DNA of 64,000 bases from Marinigracilibium pacificum (GTDB lineage Bacteria; Bacteroidota; Bacteroidia; Cytophagales; Cyclobacteriaceae). The position numbers were made by a program, and so were the translations under genes. The stretch lies in contig NZ_JABBNU010000011.1 of NCBI RefSeq assembly GCF_012926615.1, positions 1 to 64,000 of the forward strand, given 5' to 3'. The notes under the pieces were generated by a model. That model was given only the letters and a program-made list of their open reading frames with translations. It made no database searches and was not told the DNA's origin. Shown here in pieces: positions 53,388 through 63,394 of the stretch. The stretch's first letter is position 1. Every line of letters begins with the position of its first letter.

Positions 53388-54746
53388 TTAAACCCTGAAA
53401 TGAAGGCTAAATGTAGTCTCTTTGCCTGGGGTTGAAAAGATTTTGATATCACCACCATGAAGCTGCATAATTTGTCTTGCTAGTGCGAGTCCTATTCCTG
53501 AACCTTCTTTTTTGGTAGTATAAAATGGAATAAATATTCTGTCTAGTTTTGATTGTTCAATTCCAGGCCCATTATCTGTTACAGAAATACATCCCAATCC
53601 TTGTCCATTATTGAAAGCCTTAACTGTGATTTTTCGGTCGTCTTGCTCTAAAAGTGCTTCCTTTGCATTTTTTAGCAAGTTAATTAATACCATTTCAATT
53701 AATTCTTCATCGGCATTGATGACCATTTCTTCAGGCTTGATTTCATAATTCAATTCAATTTTTTCATTCTGGAAGTCTTCTTTAAGAAGTTGGGATATTG
53801 ACTGAAGCAATATCTTAACGTTTACAACTTCAATATTTGTTTCAGGAATGTTACTGTATTCACGATATGCATTAACGAATCTGAGTAATCCCCTGCTTCT
53901 GTTTTCGATAGTTTTTAATCCATCACAGATATCCTGATATGATTCTTCTTCTATACTATAATCACCTTTTTCAGTCTGTACAGCATCTTCGATAATAATG
54001 TCGTTAAGCGAACTGACCAAAGTTGATATCGGTGTAATACTATTCATTATTTCATGTCTCAAAACTTTGGTCAGGTTTTGCCAGGCATCCAGCTCATGTT
54101 TTCTAAGTTCATTTTGAATGTTTTGAATAGCCACAAGTGTCCAGTATTGACCGTCCATTTTTAGTCCGGTAGAATTAATAGAGAGCTGTGTTTCAGGATT
54201 AGTCTTTATTAGAAAATTCTGCCCCGGACGCATTTTAGTAAATGTTTCGTGAAGTTGCTGGTTTACTACTTCAAGGTCTTCGATATTCTTCATTTGTCCG
54301 ATACCCAGAAGTTTTTTAGCTGAATTATTTATAATTCCAACTCTGCCATTACTGTTAAATGAAATAATGCCGGTTTGAATGTGTTGAAGGACAGTATATA
54401 ATACCAGGTTTTGTGTTTCTGCCTCGGATCTGATTTTTTTAAATGCATTCAAAACTTCATTGAATGCTTTATTCATTGTTTTGAATGTTTTACCTTTTTT
54501 ATTGTTGGTGCTGAAGTTGGAATTAAAGTCAGCATATCTGATTGATTCAAGAAATTTGGTAACCTTTTTATTAAAGTCGTTACAGTAATGAATCAAATTA
54601 AACATTACAATTACAGCAAAAAGAACCCATATCGAAAACAATAGGGAAAATCCTGTGGATAGGTAATTATAAGCAGCCATGCTGATAAATACAGCCATAA
54701 AAACTACTCTGATAGTAACACCGAATATGAAATTTTTAAAGACCAT
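53388..54746 (-). CDS. NtrY-like sensor histidine kinase
   Basis: 452 residues. Two membrane helices (about 7-27 and 33-52) with almost no periplasmic loop, a PAS-like domain (about 105-210), HisKA with LRHEIMNSITPIS (phosphorylated His231) and a HATPase domain with NLLKNAKEAL, DNGPGI and GSGIGLALARQI. The lack of an external domain suggests sensing within the membrane or cytoplasm. It overlaps the response regulator gene by 11 bp, so it is the cognate kinase. Confidence 0.94.
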   Translation of the reverse strand: MVFKNFIFGVTIRVVFMAVFISMAAYNYLSTGFSLLFSIWVLFAVIVMFNLIHYCNDFNKKVTKFLESIRYADFNSNFSTNNKKGKTFKTMNKAFNEVLNAFKKIRSEAETQNLVLYTVLQHIQTGIISFNSNGRVGIINNSAKKLLGIGQMKNIEDLEVVNQQLHETFTKMRPGQNFLIKTNPETQLSINSTGLKMDGQYWTLVAIQNIQNELRKHELDAWQNLTKVLRHEIMNSITPISTLVSSLNDIIIEDAVQTEKGDYSIEEESYQDICDGLKTIENRSRGLLRFVNAYREYSNIPETNIEVVNVKILLQSISQLLKEDFQNEKIELNYEIKPEEMVINADEELIEMVLINLLKNAKEALLEQDDRKITVKAFNNGQGLGCISVTDNGPGIEQSKLDRIFIPFYTTKKEGSGIGLALARQIMQLHGGDIKIFSTPGKETTFSLHFRV

Positions 54747-56124
54747 ATTTTTCTAATCTTCGATATAAGGATGATCGCGTTAGTCCAAGCTCCTGAGCTG
54801 CTTGTGTAACATTCCCATTAAACTTTTTAAGTGCTTTTCTGATTAGTATCTTCTCAACTTCCTCTATATTAAGCTGATCAAGATTATCTTCATGGAAACT
54901 CTTGGTTTGAGAGGCGCCAAGGTTACTGAATATATCTTCGGGTTGAAGAATCTTTCCAGTTGTAAGTATTACAGCTCTTTCTATGGCATGCTGAAGCTCA
55001 CGAACATTACCCGGCCATTGATATTTTTGCATTCTCGATATAGCTGCCTCGCCAGCTTTAACAACATCTTTATTGTATTTCTTGGCATAATGACTAATAA
55101 AGTGGTTTGTAAGCAGAGGAATATCTTCAATTCTATCTCTAAGTGCGGGTAACTGAACTTCAATTGTATTGATTCTGTAAAGTAAATCTTGTCTAAACCC
55201 ACCATTGCCGACCATTTCTCCAAGAGGCATATTAGTAGCCGATATTAGCCTAATGTCTACATCAACAGGTTTATTACTACCGACTCTGGTGACCCTGCGA
55301 TTTTGAAGTACTGTTAATAATTTGGCCTGATGAGAAGGGGAGATATTTCCTATTTCATCAAGAAACAACGTGCCTTTATGAGCCATTTCAAATCTTCCTG
55401 CTCTGTCAGCTTTAGCATCTGTAAATGACCCTTTTACATGACCGAATAATTCACTTTCAAAAAGTGTTTCGGTAACTGCTCCTAAGTCTACAGACACAAA
55501 GGCTTCGTCATTTCTTAAAGAGGAACGGTGAATTGCCCGCGCAATCAATTCTTTCCCCGTACCATTTTCTCCGGTGATCAATACATTTGCATCGGTAGCT
55601 GCAACTCTTTCGATAGTATCAAATACCCGTTGCATTGCTGGGCTTTGCCCAATTATCTCTGAGTATTTCTTATCAATATCTGCATACAATTGTTGCTTGA
55701 CATTCTTCAATGCATCAATTTCCAGTTTGCTTTGCCTTAGCCTCAATGCCGAGGATAGTGTGCCCAGTAATTTTTCATTTTCCCATGGCTTTAAGACAAA
55801 GTCTGTGGCGCCTTCTTTTATAGCTCTTACAGCCAGATCAACATCACCATATGCAGTAATTAGTACTACAACAGCTGAAGAATCAATTTCAAGAATTTTA
55901 TTAAGCCAATGAAAACCTTCTGATCCGCTACTAACATCTTTCGTGAAATTCATATCAAGAAGAATCACATCATAATGATCATTATTAAGAAGGTTTGGGA
56001 TATTCTCAGGTTTACTTTCCGTATCTACTCTTAGGAAATGTCTCTTTAGAAAAATCCGTGCTGCTTTTAGCAGATCTTCATTGTCATCTACAATTAATAG
56101 GGTGCCTTGTTTTACTTCGCTCAT
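54736..56124 (-). CDS. NtrC-type sigma-54 response regulator
   Basis: 462 residues. REC domain with Asp57 as phosphoacceptor and Lys112; AAA+ domain with Walker A GENGTGKE (185-192), Walker B TLFLDEIG (252-259); Fis-type helix-turn-helix at the C-terminus (NGNVTQAAQELGLTRSSLYRRL). The sigma-54 contact loop normally GAFTGA reads GSFTDA (232-237), as in many Bacteroidetes homologues. Together with the overlapping kinase it should activate sigma-54 promoters; candidate -24/-12 sites lie upstream of its own gene and of the divergent exporter operon. Confidence 0.95.
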   Translation of the reverse strand: MSEVKQGTLLIVDDNEDLLKAARIFLKRHFLRVDTESKPENIPNLLNNDHYDVILLDMNFTKDVSSGSEGFHWLNKILEIDSSAVVVLITAYGDVDLAVRAIKEGATDFVLKPWENEKLLGTLSSALRLRQSKLEIDALKNVKQQLYADIDKKYSEIIGQSPAMQRVFDTIERVAATDANVLITGENGTGKELIARAIHRSSLRNDEAFVSVDLGAVTETLFESELFGHVKGSFTDAKADRAGRFEMAHKGTLFLDEIGNISPSHQAKLLTVLQNRRVTRVGSNKPVDVDIRLISATNMPLGEMVGNGGFRQDLLYRINTIEVQLPALRDRIEDIPLLTNHFISHYAKKYNKDVVKAGEAAISRMQKYQWPGNVRELQHAIERAVILTTGKILQPEDIFSNLGASQTKSFHEDNLDQLNIEEVEKILIRKALKKFNGNVTQAAQELGLTRSSLYRRLEKYGL

Positions 56125-56153
56125 ATGGTCAGGTAAAATTACGATAGACTGTT

Positions 56154-56169
56154 TGCTAAAATCATACCA
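56154..56169 (-). promoter_or_regulatory. Candidate sigma-54 promoter of the response regulator operon
   Basis: Read on the minus strand: TGGTATGATTTTAGCA, with the invariant GG-N10-GC of -24/-12 promoters; other positions deviate from TGGCACG-N4-TTGCA. It would start transcription about 20 bp before the gene. Confidence 0.5.
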
Positions 56170-56312
56170 TAAATACCAGTTGTTGAATATAATGCCGGTA
56201 TCTAGTGACGTTAACTGTCAAAAATGATTCTTCAGGTCAATTCAGGCTATATTTTAAGTCTTGGATTTATTTAATAGAATTTTTTATTAATATAATCAAA
56301 AATATTCAGCGG

Positions 56313-56328
56313 TGTCCGTCAGCGGACG
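56313..56328. promoter_or_regulatory. Candidate enhancer (UAS) palindrome
   Basis: TGTCCG-TCAG-CGGACG, centred about 80 bp upstream of the rightward -24 element and about 155 bp from the leftward one, the usual distance of NtrC-family enhancer sites. The rest of the 316-bp gap is AT-rich with no gene. It could also form a small hairpin. Confidence 0.5.
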
Positions 56329-56398
56329 GTTTTGTTCGCTATGATACAGTGAACTAATAAAAATCCCCCAAATTGGGCCTTATATTGATGTTTTTTAT

Positions 56399-56414
56399 TG
56401 GCACGACTTTTTCA
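56399..56414 (+). promoter_or_regulatory. Candidate sigma-54 promoter of the exporter operon
   Basis: TGGCACGACTTTTTCA matches TGGCACG-N4-TTGCA in all fixed positions but one (TC instead of GC at -12). The predicted start is about 16 bp before the adaptor gene. Confidence 0.58.
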
Positions 56415-56440
56415 ATAGTACAATCGGAAATATATTTTTT

Positions 56441-57691
56441 ATGGATCGAAAAATTGAAAAAAAGCAATGGACCTGGAAAAAGATTAGTGGAGTAGCAGTA
56501 GCAACTTTGCTGGTCGGTTTTCTTGCATACCAATTGATTTTGGGAGATAACAGAAGTTCTTTAAATGTAGAATCTGAGAGAATAACTATAGCCGAAGTTA
56601 AGAGAGATAAATTTCAAGAGTTTATTCCTGTTAATGGAAATGTTGCTCCTGGAGAAGTCTATTATCTCGATGCAATTGAAGGTGGGATTATAAATGATGT
56701 CATCAGGGAATCAGGCGCTATGGTTAAGGAGGGAGATACTATCTTAATACTTAGTAATTCAAACCTTCAACTGGATGTAATGCAGAGGGAAACTCAATTA
56801 TACGAACAAATAAATAACTTAAGACAAACCAGATTGCTCCTTGATCAAAACGATTTAAGTCAGCGGGCTCAGTTAGCAGAAATAGATTATCAGATAAACA
56901 TTTTGCAACCACAATTTGAGCGAAGTAAAAAATTATATAAGGAGAAATTGATAAGTGAGCAGGAATATGAGCAGATCGACGAGCAGTTAAAGTATAACAA
57001 AAACAGACGTAAATTAACTTATCGCTCATATAGAAATGACTCTATAGCCAGGGCTATCCAAATGAATCAGCTTTACCAGTCTGAACAACGAATGCTCCGT
57101 AGCCTCGATGCTGTAGGTAAAATTTTGGATAACCTTATCATTACTGCTCCGGAATCAGGACAGTTATCTGCTCCGCAGCTCGAAGTTGGACAATCTGTGG
57201 GTTCTGGTATGAGACTGGGTCAAGTTGATGTAATGGGGAATTATAAAGTAAGAGTAGGAATTGATGAACTGTATCTTCCAAGAATTGATATAGGCCAAAG
57301 AGGAACTTTTACATTCGCGGGGAAAGATTATTCGCTGGAGATCAGCAAGATTTATCCAAATATCACCGATGGAAAATTTCAGGTTGATATGATATTTAAT
57401 GGAGAAATTCCTAATGGTATAAGACGAGGTCAGACCCTAAGAATTCGTCTGGAATTGGGTAATCTGGAAGAAGCTTTATTACTGCCGACTGGTGGTTTCT
57501 TTAATGATACCGGAGGAAGATGGATATATGTCCTAAATAGTGATGAGACTAAAGCATATAAGAAAGAAATAAGTATCGGAAGAAGAAATCCTGATTATTA
57601 TGAAGTATTGAGTGGACTTGAACCTGGTGACAGAGTGGTGATATCCGGTTATGATAATTTCGGTGATAATGAAGTATTGAATCTTAAATAA
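56441..57691 (+). CDS. HlyD/MacA-like periplasmic adaptor protein
   Basis: 416 residues. A single N-terminal membrane helix (about 14-31), a lipoyl-like region (GNVAPGEVYYLDAIEGGII), a long coiled-coil hairpin (about 105-215) and beta-barrel domains. It joins an inner-membrane ABC exporter to an outer-membrane channel. First gene of a divergent operon with an ATPase and several FtsX-like permeases. No outer membrane channel gene is seen in the window. Confidence 0.92.
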   Translation: MDRKIEKKQWTWKKISGVAVATLLVGFLAYQLILGDNRSSLNVESERITIAEVKRDKFQEFIPVNGNVAPGEVYYLDAIEGGIINDVIRESGAMVKEGDTILILSNSNLQLDVMQRETQLYEQINNLRQTRLLLDQNDLSQRAQLAEIDYQINILQPQFERSKKLYKEKLISEQEYEQIDEQLKYNKNRRKLTYRSYRNDSIARAIQMNQLYQSEQRMLRSLDAVGKILDNLIITAPESGQLSAPQLEVGQSVGSGMRLGQVDVMGNYKVRVGIDELYLPRIDIGQRGTFTFAGKDYSLEISKIYPNITDGKFQVDMIFNGEIPNGIRRGQTLRIRLELGNLEEALLLPTGGFFNDTGGRWIYVLNSDETKAYKKEISIGRRNPDYYEVLSGLEPGDRVVISGYDNFGDNEVLNLK

Positions 57692-57711
57692 CTACGCAAA
57701 AACAATATACA

Positions 57712-58410
57712 ATGGAGAATATTTTAAGAACTGTAAACCTTACCAAGCTGTATCGTACAGAGGAGGTTGAAACTACTGCACTTAACGGTATTGATATTGA
57801 AATCAAAAAGGGTGAGTTTGTTGCTATAATGGGCCCCTCAGGATGTGGTAAATCAACTTTGCTGAATATTTTGGGCCTATTGGATAACCCATCAAATGGT
57901 GAATATCATTTTGTTGAACAAGAAGTAAGTCGTTTTAGCGAAAGGCAAAGAGCAAAGTTGCGAAAAGGAAATATAGGCTTTGTGTTCCAGAGTTTTAATC
58001 TCATTGATGAACTGACAGTATTTGAAAATGTGGAATTGCCATTATTGTATCTTAAGGTACCAGCTAGCGAAAGAAAACAAAAGGTAGAAGAGGTACTTGA
58101 TCGCATGAATATAATGCATAGACGTAACCACTTTCCTCAGCAGTTATCAGGAGGTCAGCAACAGCGTGTTGCAATTGCCAGAGCAATTGTTGCTAAACCT
58201 TCAGTGATACTTGCCGATGAGCCAACAGGTAACCTTGATAGTGCAAATGGAGAAGAAGTAATGAGACTTCTAGAACAGTTAAATGGTGAAGGAACTACAA
58301 TTATTATGGTTACTCACTCCCCACATGATGCAAATTATGCTCACAGGATTATCAATTTATTTGATGGCCAGGTAGTTACAGAAAATATCAAGGAGCAGTT
58401 TCATGTTTAG
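57712..58410 (+). CDS. MacB/LolD-type ABC transporter ATPase
   Basis: 232 residues. Walker A GPSGCGKST (about 41-49), Q-loop VFQSFNL, signature LSGGQQQRVAIARA and Walker B VILADEPTGNLDS are intact. Length and motifs fit the type VII (MacB/LolD) ATPases that drive mechanotransmission. It lies 20 bp after the adaptor gene and 47 bp before the first permease. Confidence 0.95.
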   Translation: MENILRTVNLTKLYRTEEVETTALNGIDIEIKKGEFVAIMGPSGCGKSTLLNILGLLDNPSNGEYHFVEQEVSRFSERQRAKLRKGNIGFVFQSFNLIDELTVFENVELPLLYLKVPASERKQKVEEVLDRMNIMHRRNHFPQQLSGGQQQRVAIARAIVAKPSVILADEPTGNLDSANGEEVMRLLEQLNGEGTTIIMVTHSPHDANYAHRIINLFDGQVVTENIKEQFHV

Positions 58411-58457
58411 ACCAATCTGAATTATTTCAGAGATTTATTTACCAAAACCCTACCACC

Positions 58458-60917
58458 ATGTGGAAAAATTATCTAAAAATAGCTTTCAGGAATTTATGGA
58501 ATACCAAGTTTTATTCCCTGATCAATATATTTGGTCTGGCTATCGGAATTGCCTGTTGCATAATGATTGTTCTATATATTTTGGATGAAGTTAGCTATGA
58601 TAAGCATTTCAAGCATTCCGAAAGAATATACAGGACTACCAATGAAGTAAGTTTTGGAGGTAATTATTCACATTACGCTGTTACTCCGGCACCAATGGCT
58701 TCAGCGTTGGTAGAGGATTATCCATATGTTGAAGTAGCAGGTAGGTTTAGAACCTGGGGAGATTACCTTGTTAAGGTTAATGAAGATGATCAAAATGTAA
58801 AAGAGAAGGAAGTAGTATTTGCTGACTCTTCTATTTTCAATGTATTTTCGATTCCTTTTATCCAGGGTGATGCAAATAAAGTACTTAAAGAGCCATATAC
58901 AGTAGTTATTTCGGAGTCTGTGGCAAAGAACTACTTCAATACCACAGATGTCGTTGGTAAACATTTAATATTTGATAATGAAAATAAGTATCGTATCGAT
59001 GGAGTGATAGAGGATCTACCCGAAAATACACACTTCGATTTTAATATCTATCTATCTCTTCTTGAAAGAGGTGAGAGTAAATCTGATCACTGGCTTAGTA
59101 ATAATTTCCATACTTATTTCAGGTTAAAAGAAGGAGTAGATGTTAAGAAGTTTGAATCGCAGATTAGGGAAGATTTGCTTTACAAATATATTGGTCCTCA
59201 AATCACAAACCTTTTGGGTACAACCTATGATGATCTTGAAGCACAAGGTAACTTTTTGAAATATCACATTCAACCACTGGAAGATATTCACTTATATTCT
59301 GAAGTAGGCATTGAGCTAGGTCAGAATGGAGATATAAAATATGTGTACATATTCATAACCGTTGCCATCATAATTTTACTTATAGCGTGTATTAATTTTA
59401 TAAACCTTTCAACTTCAAGGTCAATTAAAAGGTCAAAAGAAGTAGGGATTAGAAAAACTCTGGGGTCACAAAAAAGGCAATTAGTAATTCAGTTTTTAGT
59501 AGAAAGCCTGATGATTTCTTTCTTTGCATTGATCATTGGTTTGATTATTGTCGAGATAACCCTGCCATTGTTTAATCATTCATTTGATAAGCATATTGTT
59601 TCTGATTATTTCCATCGTCCTATTCTTAGTGGGATATTAATATTCATTTTGATATTAACTGGTCTGGTTGCTGGGAGTTATCCGGCATTAAGACTTTCCT
59701 CTTATAAGCCAGTTGATGTTTTAAAAGGAATCAAAATAACAGGAAAAGGATCATTTACATTAAGAAATTTTTTAGTGGTAGGGCAATTTGCCATTTCAAT
59801 TATTCTAATAATAGGCACTCTGGTTATCGTCGGTCAGTTAAACTATATCCAAAATAAAAAATTAGGGTTTGAAAAAGATCGGGTGTTAATCATAAAGGAT
59901 GTTTGGGGATTGAACGATCAGGCTAAGGTATTTAAAAAGAAAGTAAATGATCTGGCAAACGTAGAATATACCTCATTGACCAGTTTTCTACCTGTTGAAG
60001 GTTATGCAAGAAGTGACAATATGCATTGGCGGAATGGAGTTAATCCTGATCCCCAAACTTCTGTTAGCATGCAAACCTGGTGGACTGACGGGGATTATTT
60101 TAACACATTGGGGCTTGAAATCATATCAGGAAGAGCATTCGACACTAACAAGCCTGCAGATTCTGCAACTGTATTACTTAATGAGTCAGCCATAGATATG
60201 TTTGGCTTTGAAGGGGATCCTGTTGGGCAATACATCCATACTTTTGCCTATGACGATGAAAAAGGACAAGTGGATAAAGAAAACATTTTAGCATACAAGG
60301 TGATTGGTGTTGTCAAAAATTTTCATTTCAACTCAATGAAGCAAACCATAACAGCTTTGGGGATCTTTAATGGTGAAAACTATGGTACTCTGATGGTTAA
60401 GATGAAAAGTGATGATTACAAAAACACTTTGTCCAATATTAAAAAATTATGGTCGGGATTCACTAAAAACCAGCCTTTCCAGTATTCATTTCTTGATGAT
60501 GATTTTGAATCTATGTATGTAGCAGAACAACGTGTCAAAAGCTTAATGTTGGTATTTTCTGGTCTTGCAATCTTTGTTGCTTGTCTTGGGTTATTTGGGC
60601 TATCTGCATTCACAGCTGAAAAACGATTCAAAGAGATCGGAGTGAGAAAAGTTATGGGTGCAGAAACCAATCAGGTAGTGGTGATGTTGCTTAGTGGGTT
60701 TATGAAACTGGTGTTTGTGGCTTACATTATCGGAGTACCGATTGCGTGGTTTGCTATGAAACGATGGCTTGAAGATTTTGCCTATAAAACTGAAATAAGT
60801 CCTAAAATAATATTGCTGGCTTTGGTGCCTGCCCTGATAATTGCACTGGTAACAGTTAGTTTCCAATCTATAAAAGCTGCTCTCAGCGATCCTGTTAAAG
60901 CATTGAGAACGGAATAG
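58458..60917 (+). CDS. FtsX-like ABC permease 1
   Basis: 819 residues, the long Bacteroidetes form. N-terminal helix (about 21-43), a MacB-type periplasmic domain (about 50-285), three helices with the FtsX block RSKEVGIRKTLGSQKRQLV, a second periplasmic domain, and a C-terminal FtsX block (RFKEIGVRKVMGAETNQVV). It therefore looks like two fused MacB halves. Probably exports a peptide, lipid or drug with the upstream ATPase and adaptor. A paralogue follows 32 bp downstream. Confidence 0.93.
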   Translation: MWKNYLKIAFRNLWNTKFYSLINIFGLAIGIACCIMIVLYILDEVSYDKHFKHSERIYRTTNEVSFGGNYSHYAVTPAPMASALVEDYPYVEVAGRFRTWGDYLVKVNEDDQNVKEKEVVFADSSIFNVFSIPFIQGDANKVLKEPYTVVISESVAKNYFNTTDVVGKHLIFDNENKYRIDGVIEDLPENTHFDFNIYLSLLERGESKSDHWLSNNFHTYFRLKEGVDVKKFESQIREDLLYKYIGPQITNLLGTTYDDLEAQGNFLKYHIQPLEDIHLYSEVGIELGQNGDIKYVYIFITVAIIILLIACINFINLSTSRSIKRSKEVGIRKTLGSQKRQLVIQFLVESLMISFFALIIGLIIVEITLPLFNHSFDKHIVSDYFHRPILSGILIFILILTGLVAGSYPALRLSSYKPVDVLKGIKITGKGSFTLRNFLVVGQFAISIILIIGTLVIVGQLNYIQNKKLGFEKDRVLIIKDVWGLNDQAKVFKKKVNDLANVEYTSLTSFLPVEGYARSDNMHWRNGVNPDPQTSVSMQTWWTDGDYFNTLGLEIISGRAFDTNKPADSATVLLNESAIDMFGFEGDPVGQYIHTFAYDDEKGQVDKENILAYKVIGVVKNFHFNSMKQTITALGIFNGENYGTLMVKMKSDDYKNTLSNIKKLWSGFTKNQPFQYSFLDDDFESMYVAEQRVKSLMLVFSGLAIFVACLGLFGLSAFTAEKRFKEIGVRKVMGAETNQVVVMLLSGFMKLVFVAYIIGVPIAWFAMKRWLEDFAYKTEISPKIILLALVPALIIALVTVSFQSIKAALSDPVKALRTE

Positions 60918-60949
60918 GTCTATTTTAAAATATTTAAAATCAATCGAGA

Positions 60950-63394
60950 ATGTGGATCAATTATTTAAAAATTGCCTTTAGAAACCTTCTGGCTAAAAAG
61001 CAATATACAATTATAAATCTGGTAGGACTATCGGCCGGCTTGGGAGTTGCAATTCTGATACTGTTTTTTATAGTTCAGGAACATAACTACGATAAGTTTA
61101 ACAAGAATTATGACCGCATTGCAAAAGTAATGCTTCATGAGGTGATCGATAATAATGAAGATTATGGAACATCTACACCTCCTGTATTAATGCCAACTAT
61201 CAAAGAAGAATTTCCACAGGTAATTGCATCTTCAAGGTTTATAAATACAATGAATATGACCCGGATTGCCGGAGGAAAAAGTATTAATCAGCTAACCCAC
61301 CTGGTAAGTACGGATTTCTTCAAAATATTCGACTTTGAGTTTATTGTAGGTAATCCGGAAAGTGCTTTGTCATCATATTCAAACATTATTCTTACAGAAA
61401 CTACTGCAAAAAAGTATTTCGGGAATACAAATATCATTGGCAGACCCATTGAAATGCAAATAGGACCTGAATATGAAGAATACGTAGTTTCGGCAGTAGT
61501 AAAGGATCCTGACAGTAACTCTAGTATACAATTTGAGGCCTTACTTCATGATGAGCAGTTCAAACAAGTATTTGGAAAGGATGGTCTCGAAGGATGGTTT
61601 AATGTTTTTGGTGAGACCTTCATTTTGTTAGAAGAGGGAACCGTAATGTCTGAGTTTGAGGCTCTACTACCAAAAATGATTAAAAAAGCCTTAGGCAAAG
61701 ATTATGAAGAAGGAACCTACTGGCTAACACTTTTACCTTTAGCTGATATTCATATTAATGGTACGGACCCTTCAGGAATGTCTGTTACCACAGATCCGAA
61801 GTTATTGAAGATTCTAGGCGGTATAGCAATTCTGGTATTGATTATAGCTTGTATAAATTTCACCACGATGGCAATTGGTCGATCAATTACAAGAGCAAAA
61901 GAAGTGGGGGTCAGGAAAACCATGGGAGCAAGGTATAAGCAGCTTTTTATACAATTTATGGTTGAAGCCTTATTGATCACCGTATTTTCTGCAATAATCG
62001 GAATTATCATAGCTCAATTGATACTTCCTATATTCAATGATCTTTTTGATAAGAATGTAGAGCTTGCATTTGAAGCAAAATACATAGCATTATTAATTGT
62101 ACTTGTATTAATTATTGCTTTTGCAGCTGGTGTTTATCCTGCAGTTTTCCTGTCATCTCTTAAACCGGTTACAGTTCTTAAATCTCATCTAACATTAAGT
62201 TTTGGTAAACAAAATTTAAGAAAGGGGTTATTAGCATTTCAATTTTTTGTTTCAATTTTTCTAATAACATGTACACTCATAATGTACATGCAAATTGACA
62301 AGATTAGAAATTTTGATTTGGGTTTTAATAAAGATCAAATTATTGAGATTAATGTTATTCCTACTCCATCATCTGATTTAGGCCCTTTAGTAGTAAATGG
62401 TTTTAACAAGACGGTACCTTTCGTTAATGAATTAAAGCAAAAAGCATTTGTGGAGAATTGTGGAGTAACGCTTGCTACTTATGGAAACAATGTTTGGTGG
62501 CAAGCTGGATTTCCATTGGAAGATGGTTCATTATTTAAATTCAGAATGAATATTGTTAGCCCGGGTTATGCAGAAACTTTGGGACTTGAATTTGTCGAGG
62601 GAAGGAATTTTATAGATAATGCTTCTGATAGTAGTGGTATAATAATAAATCAGAAAATGGCAGAATTGCTAAATCTGAATGATCCGATCAATTCTCAGCT
62701 TCCGAGTACCGATAATTTTGACCCACATCAAATAATCGGGGTAGTTAAAAATTTTCACCATGCCGCACTCTATGAAGAAATTGAGCCTTTAATATTGGCA
62801 GTCGATCCGGAACTTGTTTTCTCAGGTCTAACACATTTGAATATTCCCGGAGGAATGAACCCGGTGGTTTTAGTCAAAGTTAATTCAGACAATTTTAGAT
62901 CTCATATTGCTCAAATAGAATCAGATTTCAATAAGTTATATCCTGGAGAGCCATTTAGCTTTAAGTTTCTCGATGAGACAATCCAGAGACAATACGAGGA
63001 GGATGAAAAATTAAGTAAAATGGTTACAGCAGGAGCTCTAATATCGATAATTATTGCTGCTATGGGCTTGTATGCTCTTGTTTCTCTGGCTATCAATAGT
63101 AGAACAAAAGAAATAGGAATAAGGAAAGTAATGGGAGCCGGAGCAATGTCTCTTTCCGGAATGTTTAATTCAGAATTTCTGAAAGTTACTATAATTGGAA
63201 TTTTAATCGCATTGCCAGTTAGTCTCTTCTTTATGCAAAGCTGGCTTTCTTCCTTTATTTATCATGAAGTAAACTGGGTTTGGATTATGGCATTGGCAGC
63301 ATTTATTGGTATTGTTTTCACAATGATTATAGTGACAATTAATACGCTAAAAGCTGTTTGGTTAAACCCTGTTGACACATTAAAAGACGAATAA
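60950..63394 (+). CDS. FtsX-like ABC permease 2
   Basis: 814 residues, same architecture as the preceding gene: MWINYLKIAFRNLLAKKQYTI start, FtsX blocks RAKEVGVRKTMGARYKQLF and RTKEIGIRKVMGAGAMSLS, periplasmic domains between. Moderate similarity only, so it may form a heterodimer with another permease or handle a different substrate. The next gene starts on the base after its stop. Confidence 0.93.
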   Translation: MWINYLKIAFRNLLAKKQYTIINLVGLSAGLGVAILILFFIVQEHNYDKFNKNYDRIAKVMLHEVIDNNEDYGTSTPPVLMPTIKEEFPQVIASSRFINTMNMTRIAGGKSINQLTHLVSTDFFKIFDFEFIVGNPESALSSYSNIILTETTAKKYFGNTNIIGRPIEMQIGPEYEEYVVSAVVKDPDSNSSIQFEALLHDEQFKQVFGKDGLEGWFNVFGETFILLEEGTVMSEFEALLPKMIKKALGKDYEEGTYWLTLLPLADIHINGTDPSGMSVTTDPKLLKILGGIAILVLIIACINFTTMAIGRSITRAKEVGVRKTMGARYKQLFIQFMVEALLITVFSAIIGIIIAQLILPIFNDLFDKNVELAFEAKYIALLIVLVLIIAFAAGVYPAVFLSSLKPVTVLKSHLTLSFGKQNLRKGLLAFQFFVSIFLITCTLIMYMQIDKIRNFDLGFNKDQIIEINVIPTPSSDLGPLVVNGFNKTVPFVNELKQKAFVENCGVTLATYGNNVWWQAGFPLEDGSLFKFRMNIVSPGYAETLGLEFVEGRNFIDNASDSSGIIINQKMAELLNLNDPINSQLPSTDNFDPHQIIGVVKNFHHAALYEEIEPLILAVDPELVFSGLTHLNIPGGMNPVVLVKVNSDNFRSHIAQIESDFNKLYPGEPFSFKFLDETIQRQYEEDEKLSKMVTAGALISIIIAAMGLYALVSLAINSRTKEIGIRKVMGAGAMSLSGMFNSEFLKVTIIGILIALPVSLFFMQSWLSSFIYHEVNWVWIMALAAFIGIVFTMIIVTINTLKAVWLNPVDTLKDE

